Assembly: GCA_937885735.1 (NCBI GenBank)
Contig: CALABN010000206.1
Coordinates: forward strand, 1-7,151
Direction of reading: 5' to 3'
DNA: 7,151 nucleotides
DNA from: an uncultured Bacteroidota bacterium
GTDB taxonomy: Bacteria; Bacteroidota; Bacteroidia; Bacteroidales; SZUA-534
Below, piece by piece: positions 1 to 4,809 of this stretch; the stretch's first letter is position 1, and each line of letters starts with the position of its first letter. Both the position numbers and the translations under genes were made by a program. The notes under the pieces were generated by a model, which was not told where the DNA came from, ran no database searches, and was given only the letters and a program-made list of their open reading frames with translations.

Positions 1-259
1 AGAATATTACAAGAGGTTGTGCCTCGTTGTCGCTAATGCATCCAATGCCTGACTCGCCCGAAAAACCAGCAATGTCGCCTTCAAACTTTGTTCGGAAATA
101 ACTGTTTTCGAGACTGTGGATAGCTCGTTGGTATCCGTTTTTTGTCGAGTAAATCGACATTCCCGCACGCTTTGTGCCGAGGTGGGAATGGTAGTCGGTG
201 CCGTAGAAGACATCATTCACGCAGTCGGAGTTTGTGACTGCACCAAAAAATCCACTCAT
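1..259 (-). CDS. PurF-like amidophosphoribosyltransferase homologue, N-terminal part (runs off left edge)
   Basis: The reverse strand is open from the ATG at 259-257 to the window edge, giving 86 codons of a longer protein. It begins MSGFFGAVTNSDCVNDVFYG and contains HLGTKRAGM (residues 26-34) and GIGCISDNEAQPLVIF (71-86). These align by eye with the N-terminal nucleophile glutaminase domain of PurF (MCGIVG..., LQHRGQDAAG, GIGHVRYPTAG...EAQP). PurF normally makes phosphoribosylamine from PRPP and glutamine, the first step of purine synthesis. Here the nucleophilic Cys that follows Met is Ser, and the RYPTAG segment with its glutamine-binding Arg is missing, so the domain probably cannot hydrolyse glutamine. 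From memory, Bacteroidales carry such a second PurF homologue with a non-Cys N-terminus. No in-frame ATG lies close upstream, and the conserved G-F-F-G block sits at residues 3-6, so I accept this start. The phosphoribosyltransferase half lies outside the window, so the product name is provisional. The gene is divergent from the GNAT gene. Confidence 0.8.
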   Translation of the reverse strand, partial: MSGFFGAVTNSDCVNDVFYGTDYHSHLGTKRAGMSIYSTKNGYQRAIHSLENSYFRTKFEGDIAGFSGESGIGCISDNEAQPLVIF

Positions 260-281
260 ATATTCGTGTTTTTTATGACCG

Positions 282-289
282 CAAAAATA
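282..289 (-). promoter_or_regulatory. Candidate -7 box of the PurF-like gene
   Basis: The reverse strand reads TATTTTTG, an exact match to the Bacteroidota -7 element TAnnTTTG, about 22 bases upstream of the start codon at 259. I found no convincing -33 TTTG at the expected 19-21 base spacing, so this is a one-box call. Confidence 0.4.
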
Positions 290-381
290 TGAAAAATAGA
301 ATCCACCGACATTAATGTTGATATTGTGTGAAAAGAATTATTTCCATTTAGAATACGGCATTTAGGGTCCGGAATTCGGAT

Positions 382-414
382 TTTGGGTGTAATGTGTTGA
401 AATATATAGTTTTG
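382..414 (+). promoter_or_regulatory. Candidate promoter (TTTG, 21-base spacer, TAGTTTTG)
   Basis: TTTG at 382-385 and TAGTTTTG at 407-414 are separated by 21 bases. This fits the Bacteroidota sigma-ABfr pattern (-33 TTTG, -7 TAnnTTTG). It points toward the GNAT gene and would leave a leader of roughly 170 bases. The same -7 octamer, TAGTTTTG, precedes the glutamine synthetase gene. Confidence 0.45.
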
Positions 415-500
415 GATTGATGATTGGGTACTTTGTAAACTTATGTTGATGCCGTGCCAGGAAAACCAATTTAGAAAATCACGTATGAACAGTGAAAGAT

Positions 501-508
501 TATCTTTG
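501..508 (+). promoter_or_regulatory. Candidate -7 box nearer the GNAT gene
   Basis: TATCTTTG is an exact TAnnTTTG match 82 bases before the GNAT start. The expected -33 region is AT-rich but has no clear TTTG. It is an alternative to the candidate at 382-414, which has both boxes but lies further away. Confidence 0.35.
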
Positions 509-590
509 TCGCTAAATTGGCAAACCGCTTAATGTGGGTTCATAAAACCCATATGTATTCAAACGGTGAATTAATAGAACTCGCGTTGAT

Positions 591-1121
591 ATGGAATTGA
601 TAAAGATAAAATCGGCATCTGATGCGTTTTTGGAGCGTGTGCCAGAACTCTACGAAGAGGCTTTCCCGCCCGAGGAACGCACTGAAACGTCGCATTTTGT
701 GGCAATGGTGGGACGCTGTCCGCAAATGGACTTCAACGCCATTGTCGATGAAGGCGAGTTTTGTGGAATGGCTGTGATATGGAATTTGGGCATTTGCCGT
801 TACCTGCTTTATCTGGCAGTCTTGCGCGACAAGCGCAACAAAGGGTACGGTGCGCAGACACTGCATCTTTTGCAAAGCGAGTCCGACCTGCCTGTCATTG
901 CTGAAGTGGAACTTCCGATAGAGCCGATAAAGGAAAGAAGGATAAAATTTTATGAGCGGAACGGCTTTCACGTGGAATTGGCCAATCCGCAGATTCTGAA
1001 CGCTTCGCACAGCGACCCGCGTTGCCGTCTGCAACTCATTTCAACCCACAGTCTGCCAAATGCCGACGAGTGCCAGCGCCGTGTGGTCGATGTCGTCTAT
1101 CGCAGTCTACACAATTGCTAA
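591..1121 (+). CDS. GNAT-family N-acetyltransferase
   Basis: This 176-residue protein has the layout of a small cytoplasmic GNAT acyltransferase, which moves an acetyl group from acetyl-CoA to an amine. The acetyl-CoA pyrophosphate-binding motif A is visible as RDKRNKGYGAQ (residues 79-89), following the strand LLYLAVLRD. The later ERRIKFYERNGF (115-126) is the typical motif B region, where the C-terminal helix and strand give FYxxxGF. Upstream, AVIWNLGICRYLLYLAV fits the central beta strands. The substrate cannot be told from sequence; related proteins act on amino acids, antibiotics or protein N-termini. The C-terminal 40 residues, after about residue 135, resemble no motif I know and are rich in Cys, His and Arg. 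The gene stands alone between two long spacers and probably has its own promoter. A long palindrome begins 30 bases after the stop and may end the transcript. The 164-codon open frame on the opposite strand is a shadow. Confidence 0.88.
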   Translation: MELIKIKSASDAFLERVPELYEEAFPPEERTETSHFVAMVGRCPQMDFNAIVDEGEFCGMAVIWNLGICRYLLYLAVLRDKRNKGYGAQTLHLLQSESDLPVIAEVELPIEPIKERRIKFYERNGFHVELANPQILNASHSDPRCRLQLISTHSLPNADECQRRVVDVVYRSLHNC

Positions 1122-1150
1122 ATTATTTTGTATCAATGTGCTGTAATGTT

Positions 1151-1189
1151 TTTATGCAATTTTTCAATCGGATTGAAAATTTGCATAAA
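1151..1189. repeat. 39-bp near-perfect palindrome (terminator or operator)
   Basis: Two 19-base arms, 1151-1169 and 1171-1189, are inverted copies with one mismatch (T1160 against T1180) around a single central G. As RNA it would fold into a long AU-rich hairpin with a loop of about 5 bases. There is no run of T after it, so it is not a standard intrinsic terminator. Its position 30 bases after the GNAT stop suggests transcript termination or 3'-end protection; its symmetry also suits a dimeric DNA-binding protein. Confidence 0.6.
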
Positions 1190-1225
1190 TATTGTAAATG
1201 CCACATAATGAGCCAATAATATTGC

Positions 1226-1248
1226 TTGAAAAATCTCAATTGAAAAAT
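1226..1248 (+). repeat. Paired TTGAAAAAT direct repeats
   Basis: TTGAAAAAT occurs at 1226-1234 and 1240-1248, starting 14 bases apart. The longer form ATTGAAAAAT (1239-1248) is the exact reverse complement of 1159-1168 in the left arm of the palindrome, and the right arm has ATTGAAAAT at 1172-1180. The base composition is AT-rich, so chance recurrence is possible. Confidence 0.4.
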
Positions 1249-1280
1249 GTTCGCTCGATGAAAAAATGTATTGTTGCGTA

Positions 1281-1302
1281 ATGCTTAAATGCTTGATGCT
1301 TA
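1281..1302 (+). repeat. Three short ATGCTT(A/G) repeats
   Basis: ATGCTTA at 1281-1287, ATGCTTG at 1289-1295 and ATGCTTA at 1296-1302 form a near-tandem cluster about 130 bases before the glutamine synthetase start. No function is evident. Confidence 0.4.
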
Positions 1303-1386
1303 ATTAAATCTGAAAGATATTGAGAACTTGCAGAGTGAGTTTCATAACTTTTCATCATTTCAACATCAATATTTCAACCTTTATAT

Positions 1387-1394
1387 TAGTTTTG
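1387..1394 (+). promoter_or_regulatory. Candidate -7 box of glutamine synthetase
   Basis: TAGTTTTG matches TAnnTTTG exactly and ends 34 bases before the ATG at 1429, which would give a leader of about 25-30 bases. The -33 position has only a weak TTTC (1358-1361), which could indicate dependence on an activator. Confidence 0.5.
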
Positions 1395-1428
1395 TTCGGT
1401 TTGATTTTAATCATTTATAACTAATTAT

Positions 1429-2934
1429 ATGGACAACAAAATTGCTATGAATCCGAACCGCCTGGTGCAATATCTGCAGAAGCCAGCATCGGAATTTACC
1501 CGCGACGACATCATTCGTTATTGCAGGGAGAATGAAATAGAGTTTATCAACTTCCACTATTGCGGATGGGACGGCAAGTTGAAGACTTTGAACTTTGTCA
1601 TCAACAGCGAAGAGCATCTTGAGAATATCCTTTCGGCAGGCGAGCGTGTCGATGGTTCGAGCCTTTTCCCGTTCATTGAGGCAGGTAAGAGCGACCTTTA
1701 CGTTGTGCCAAAGTACAAGACTGCGTTCCTCAATCCATTCAACGAGTCGGCAGTTGATGTCCTTTGCTCGTTCTACAACCGCGACGGTGAGCCGTTTGAA
1801 AGTTCGCCAGAGTATATCCTGAAGAAGGCTCACAAGGCATTTCAGGTGACTACAGGCTTGCAGATGGAGACTATGGGCGAGTTGGAATACTACGTCATTG
1901 CCGACAGCGAGGATGCTTATCCTGTTCCTGACCAAAAGGGATATCACGAGAGCGAGCCTTTCAACAAGTTCACAAGTTACCGAGTAGAGGCTATGCGCCT
2001 TATTGCACAGGCTGGCGGTCTTATCAAGTACGGCCATTCCGAGGTGGGCAACTTTACACTCGACGGCACTGTATATGAGCAGAACGAAATAGAGTTCCTG
2101 CCTACAAATATCGAGGATGCTGCCGACCAGCTGGTTGTGGCAAAATGGATTATGCGTCAATTGGCATATCAGTACGGTGTGACTATCACATTCGCTCCAA
2201 AAATCACTGCAGGCAAGGCAGGCAGCGGTTTGCACGTTCACTGCAAATTCTCAAAGAATGGACAATCGGTAATGGTAAAGAATGGCGAATTGACTGACGA
2301 GTGCAAGAAGGCCATTGCAGGCTATATGGATGCAGGAACATCGTTGCCAGCATTCGGCAATCCTAATCCACTTTCATACCTTCGTCTTGTTCCTCATCAA
2401 GAGGCACCAACATCGCTTTGCTGGTCGTTCAGTAACCGTAGCGCACTTGTACGTGTGCCACTGGGTTGGATTAAGCAAACTGATATGGCTGCAAATTGCA
2501 ATCCTAACGAAAAGGCTCAAAACCGCGATTTCAGTGGCAAACAGACATTTGAATGGCGTGCATCTGACGGTTGCGCCGACATTTATCTGCTAATGGCATC
2601 GCTTTGCGCAGCCGCACGTCACGGATTTGAAATGCCTAACGCTCTTGAAGTTGCCGAAAAGACATTCGTTGGACTTGGCGTCAATATTCACGACGACAAG
2701 AACAAACAGTTGCAGGAATCGCTTGAGCAATTGCCTGATTCTTGCGTAAAGGCTGCTGACGAACTTGAGAAGGACCGTGCCATTTATACTTCAAAGGGTG
2801 TGTTCTCTGAAAACATTGTCGATTATATGGTCAAGTATCTTCGTGGCTTCGACGATGCAAATCTTCGTCAGTCTCTCAACGGTGATGTTGAAAAGACTAT
2901 GGCTTTGGTTACCAAATATATGCACGTTGGATAA
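1429..2934 (+). CDS. glnA: Glutamine synthetase (about 500-residue Bacteroidota type)
   Basis: This 501-residue protein should make glutamine from glutamate, ammonia and ATP in the cytoplasm, as a ring-shaped oligomer. The N-terminal beta-grasp domain carries VDGSSLF (residues 74-80). The catalytic domain has the metal ligands GELEYY (E151, E153), HSEV (E205), QNEIEF (E220), GSGLHVH (265-271, with H269), the loop Glu in VPHQEAP (E325), NRSALVRVP (R337, R342) and FEWRASD (E375, R377). Differences from E. coli GlnA are Ala264 where Asn264 lies in NGSGMHCH, about 10 extra residues between the two metal-ligand glutamates near 205 and 220, and RASDGCADIY instead of RxPDxxANPY. The NLYDLP loop with the adenylylated Tyr397 is absent, so GlnE-type control is unlikely. 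MDNKIAMNPN allows a second start at Met7; I chose the first because of the -7 box spacing. The gene is monocistronic, ending in a strong terminator. I am confident of the family, less so of strict glutamine specificity. Confidence 0.93.
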   Translation: MDNKIAMNPNRLVQYLQKPASEFTRDDIIRYCRENEIEFINFHYCGWDGKLKTLNFVINSEEHLENILSAGERVDGSSLFPFIEAGKSDLYVVPKYKTAFLNPFNESAVDVLCSFYNRDGEPFESSPEYILKKAHKAFQVTTGLQMETMGELEYYVIADSEDAYPVPDQKGYHESEPFNKFTSYRVEAMRLIAQAGGLIKYGHSEVGNFTLDGTVYEQNEIEFLPTNIEDAADQLVVAKWIMRQLAYQYGVTITFAPKITAGKAGSGLHVHCKFSKNGQSVMVKNGELTDECKKAIAGYMDAGTSLPAFGNPNPLSYLRLVPHQEAPTSLCWSFSNRSALVRVPLGWIKQTDMAANCNPNEKAQNRDFSGKQTFEWRASDGCADIYLLMASLCAAARHGFEMPNALEVAEKTFVGLGVNIHDDKNKQLQESLEQLPDSCVKAADELEKDRAIYTSKGVFSENIVDYMVKYLRGFDDANLRQSLNGDVEKTMALVTKYMHVG

Positions 2935-2957
2935 TCGAATCTGATTTTTTCAATTAT

Positions 2958-2992
2958 AGCCCGTTGCAAAGTTTTTGTAACGGGCTTTTTTT
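2958..2992 (+). terminator. Intrinsic terminator after glutamine synthetase
   Basis: AGCCCGTT (2958-2965) pairs with AACGGGCT (2979-2986). The stem extends inward through GCAAA/TTTGT (one G-U pair) to a 3-base loop, making about 13 pairs, and is followed by seven T (2986-2992). It lies 24 bases after the stop codon and should separate the gene from vsr. Confidence 0.93.
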
Positions 2993-3057
2993 ATCAAATT
3001 AGATGAAATGATGATAAAACGCTACAATTGGGAAAATGCCTGTTATGGCGTTTTTTG

Positions 3058-3089
3058 TTGCCACAATATGGCGTGATACCTTATCTTCG
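3058..3089 (+). promoter_or_regulatory. Candidate vsr promoter
   Basis: TTG at 3058-3060, then 21 bases, then TATCTTCG at 3082-3089. This is a one-mismatch version of TAnnTTTG with good spacing. Transcription would begin only a few bases before the GTG at 3101, so the message would be nearly leaderless. Confidence 0.45.
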
Positions 3090-3100
3090 CAAAAAAAACA

Positions 3101-3604
3101 GTGACTGATACCTTGACACCTGAACAACGAAGCCGTGTAATGCGTCGCATTCGCGGATGCAATACAAAACCAGAAATGATTGTGCGCAGGTTCTTGTATG
3201 CCAATGGGTTTCGCTATCGGGTGAATGTCAAGAACTTGCCAGGAAAGCCCGACATTGTCTTGCGAAAGTACGCAACGGCAATCTTCATTCACGGTTGCTT
3301 TTGGCACGGACATTCGTGCAAATTGTTCAAGTTGCCACAGACAAATCAGGATTTTTGGTCAACAAAGATTGCCCGCAATCAGGAACGCGATAGCAGGGTG
3401 CGTGAACAACTGTCGGAAATGGGGTGGAACACAATGGTAGTTTGGGAGTGTCAACTCAAGCCAAATGTCAGGCAACAGACACTCGACGGCATTGCGGACC
3501 TTTTGTGCAAGGCCTATCTTGACCGTCACCGCATTATCAAGTCATACACATCTGAAGAAGAGCCAATGCCAATGGTGGCCGAACCAGAGACGAAGTATGT
3601 GTAA
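3101..3604 (+). CDS. vsr: Very short patch repair (Vsr) mismatch endonuclease
   Basis: Vsr nicks DNA next to T:G mismatches that arise when 5-methylcytosine deaminates, starting short-patch repair in favour of the G strand. This 167-residue protein has the whole family core: TPEQRSRVMRRI (residues 6-17) and NTKPE (21-25), then GKPD with the catalytic Asp51, IHGCFWHGH with His64, Cys66, His69 and His71, Cys73, and WECQL with Cys117. These give the magnesium centre and the structural zinc site, at the same residue numbers as E. coli Vsr. F67 and W68, the aromatic residues that wedge into the mismatch, are present. The start is the GTG at 3101: a stop at 3074-3076 leaves no ATG upstream in frame, and the TPEQRSR block follows at once. 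The tail after residue 140 is not conserved in my memory of the family. Vsr genes usually sit beside a cytosine-5 methylase; none is in this window. Confidence 0.95.
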   Translation: MTDTLTPEQRSRVMRRIRGCNTKPEMIVRRFLYANGFRYRVNVKNLPGKPDIVLRKYATAIFIHGCFWHGHSCKLFKLPQTNQDFWSTKIARNQERDSRVREQLSEMGWNTMVVWECQLKPNVRQQTLDGIADLLCKAYLDRHRIIKSYTSEEEPMPMVAEPETKYV

Positions 3605-3628
3605 GTTTTAGTGCCTTATAGGTTTAAG

Positions 3629-3679
3629 GTTGAGAAGTTTATCCCGATAGCTATCGGGAGCTTCGCTGTTGAGAAAGTT
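3629..3679. repeat. Perfect 18-bp palindrome flanked by direct repeats
   Basis: TCCCGATAGCTATCGGGA at 3642-3659 is a perfect palindrome. GTTGAGAAGTT (3629-3639) and GTTGAGAAAGTT (3668-3679) stand on either side as direct repeats. There is no T run on either side. It lies between the converging vsr and BASS genes, so it could act as a bidirectional hairpin, or be a dispersed intergenic repeat. I recall this palindrome as frequent in Bacteroidota DNA but cannot verify that here. Confidence 0.6.
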
Positions 3680-3687
3680 CAGGCTAT

Positions 3688-3709
3688 GGCTGTTTTAGCC
3701 GTTGGACGG
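3688..3709. repeat. Two small overlapping inverted repeats
   Basis: GGCT (3688-3691) pairs with AGCC (3697-3700), and CCGT (3699-3702) pairs with ACGG (3706-3709). They are too short to be strong terminators alone but add to the secondary structure of the convergent spacer. Confidence 0.25.
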
Positions 3710-3712
3710 AAG

Positions 3713-3740
3713 TTAATTATTAATTGTTAACTGTTAATTG
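3713..3740 (+). repeat. Four tandem 7-bp units (TTAATTG type)
   Basis: TTAATTA, TTAATTG, TTAACTG and TTAATTG follow one another without gaps. The units differ by single substitutions. This is an AT-rich minisatellite in the spacer between vsr and the BASS gene. Confidence 0.7.
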
Positions 3741-3775
3741 ATTTCACTTATGCCATTCACCCTTTATTCTGAATT

Positions 3776-3789
3776 GTGCATAGTGCATA
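3776..3789 (+). repeat. Two tandem 7-bp units (GTGCATA)
   Basis: GTGCATA is repeated exactly at 3776-3782 and 3783-3789, just beyond the 3' end of the BASS gene. It has the same 7-bp period as the neighbouring array at 3713-3740 but a different unit. Confidence 0.5.
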
Positions 3790-3802
3790 TCTTCCCCTCA
3801 AA

Positions 3803-4777
3803 TCATTGCTTTTTTCCGAACCGTAGGAATATGCCAGCCAATATGGTGCCTGAAATGGAGTGCCAGGCGCACGAAATGGCGCAAGGAACCACGGCAAGAG
3901 GATTGGTGGCTATAAAGAAGTTTGTGGCAAGATTGGTGGCCAGTCCGGCGTTTTGCATTCCAACCTCAATGCTTATCGTACGTTTTTTTGCTGTGTTGAA
4001 TTTAAACAGCCTGCCTGTGGCGAATCCGAGCAGGTAGCCGATTGTATTATGGCAGAATACAACACCAAAAGTCATCAGGAACAGCATAAGTCCATTGTCT
4101 ATCAGTTGGTTGTGGACGCTTGAAATGACACCGCCGACAATGCACGCAAGGCAAATCACGCTCAAGCCAGGCATCACGCTTTGCGTGGTCTTGAATTGAG
4201 GCTTGTTGCCGAGCCAGACGTTCAACGCAAAGCCTATTCCCACGGGTATGATAGTCACTATCAGTATGTTGATGAACATTCCAACGGCATCGACATCGAC
4301 ACTTTGGCCTGCCAGCCACAATACAAGCAGAGGTGTCACAATAGGTGCGAGCAGGGTTGATGCGGTTGTCATTCCGACAGAGAATGCCACGTCGCCCTTG
4401 CATAGAAAACTCATTATGTTGCTCGAAACACCACCAGGACAGCATCCAACCAAAATTATGCCTATTGCCATTGACGTGTCGAGGTTGAAAATCCTTGTCA
4501 ATGCCCAGGCAACCAATGGCATTATGGTGAATTGAGCGCACGCGCCAATGAAAATGTCGCCAGGTCTTGAAAACAGAATCTTGAAGTCTTGAGTGGTGAG
4601 AGTAAGTCCCATAGTCAGCATTATGACGCCCAAAATAACTGTCTGCGTGTAGCCAGACACCCATTTGAACGTTGTCGGCACAAAAAACGTGAATAAGGCG
4701 GTTGCTATCACAAACAATGAAGCCTTGCTGGCCAGCAGTTGGCTGATTTTTTTCATCATATTGACTATTTGATTCAT
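3803..4777 (-). CDS. BASS-family sodium symporter (bile acid:Na+ symporter type)
   Basis: This 324-residue, very hydrophobic protein is an inner-membrane transporter of the bile acid:sodium symporter family, with the usual length and about nine or ten membrane segments. The first segment is about residues 20-36. GVIMLTMGLTLT (50-61) is the typical family block. GCCPGGVSSN (111-120) and EVGMQNAGLA (271-280) are the two crossover-region motifs whose Ser, Asn, Glu and Gln bind sodium in bacterial homologues. The substrate is not readable: bacterial relatives carry bile acids, pantoate or other organic anions. The first ATG gives MNQIVNMMKK; Met7 or Met8 could be the true start, since MKKISQLL looks like a more usual N-terminus. 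It lies 32 bases after the Bro-N gene with no -7 box between, so the two are probably co-transcribed. Downstream is the palindrome and repeat region shared with vsr. Confidence 0.9.
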   Translation of the reverse strand: MNQIVNMMKKISQLLASKASLFVIATALFTFFVPTTFKWVSGYTQTVILGVIMLTMGLTLTTQDFKILFSRPGDIFIGACAQFTIMPLVAWALTRIFNLDTSMAIGIILVGCCPGGVSSNIMSFLCKGDVAFSVGMTTASTLLAPIVTPLLVLWLAGQSVDVDAVGMFINILIVTIIPVGIGFALNVWLGNKPQFKTTQSVMPGLSVICLACIVGGVISSVHNQLIDNGLMLFLMTFGVVFCHNTIGYLLGFATGRLFKFNTAKKRTISIEVGMQNAGLATNLATNFFIATNPLAVVPCAISCAWHSISGTILAGIFLRFGKKQ

Positions 4778-4809
4778 TTTCTGTTTGTTGTTAAGTAGTT
4801 TGCTGTTCT

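Larger units (their letters stand above)
260..590. other. Divergent intergenic spacer
   Basis: This 331-bp AT-rich stretch separates the divergent PurF-like and GNAT genes. I see no credible small gene in it. It holds one -7 box pointing left (282-289) and two pointing right (407-414 and 501-508). No tRNA, long repeat or strong terminator is visible. Confidence 0.7.
1122..1428. other. AT-rich spacer upstream of glutamine synthetase
   Basis: This 307-bp stretch has no convincing gene. Its contents are a 39-bp near-perfect palindrome (1151-1189), direct copies of TTGAAAAAT at 1226-1234 and 1240-1248, a short cluster of ATGCTT(A/G) units at 1281-1302, and a -7 box at 1387-1394. The density of repeated short motifs suggests regulation of the downstream glutamine synthetase gene, but this is inferred only from position. 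Confidence 0.6.

Noticed and set aside
7..216. 69-codon minus-strand open frame at the left edge
   Set aside because: A different minus-strand frame, starting at 259, reads a clear PurF-like N-terminus through the same bases; the 69-codon frame has Ser/Thr-rich sequence without family features.
368..380. TCCGGAATTCGGA as an operator palindrome
   Set aside because: Symmetry fails at one position (needs a bulge) and the arms are only 4 bases; it is probably chance around a GAATTC.
540..1034. 164-codon minus-strand open frame
   Set aside because: It lies opposite the GNAT gene, which has clear motifs; the antisense product has none.
1022..1219. 65-codon plus-strand open frame overlapping the GNAT end
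   Set aside because: Out-of-frame overlap with the GNAT gene and passage through the palindrome; no domain or start signal.
1411..2241. 276-codon minus-strand open frame
   Set aside because: Shadow of glutamine synthetase; the length reflects codon bias on the coding strand.
3713..3740. Possible CRISPR-like array
   Set aside because: Units are only 7 bp, directly tandem with no spacers, so this is a minisatellite.
4047..4664. 205-codon minus-strand open frame inside the BASS gene
   Set aside because: Same strand but a different frame from a well-recognised transporter; rich in His, Arg, Cys and Trp as expected for a frame-shifted reading of it.
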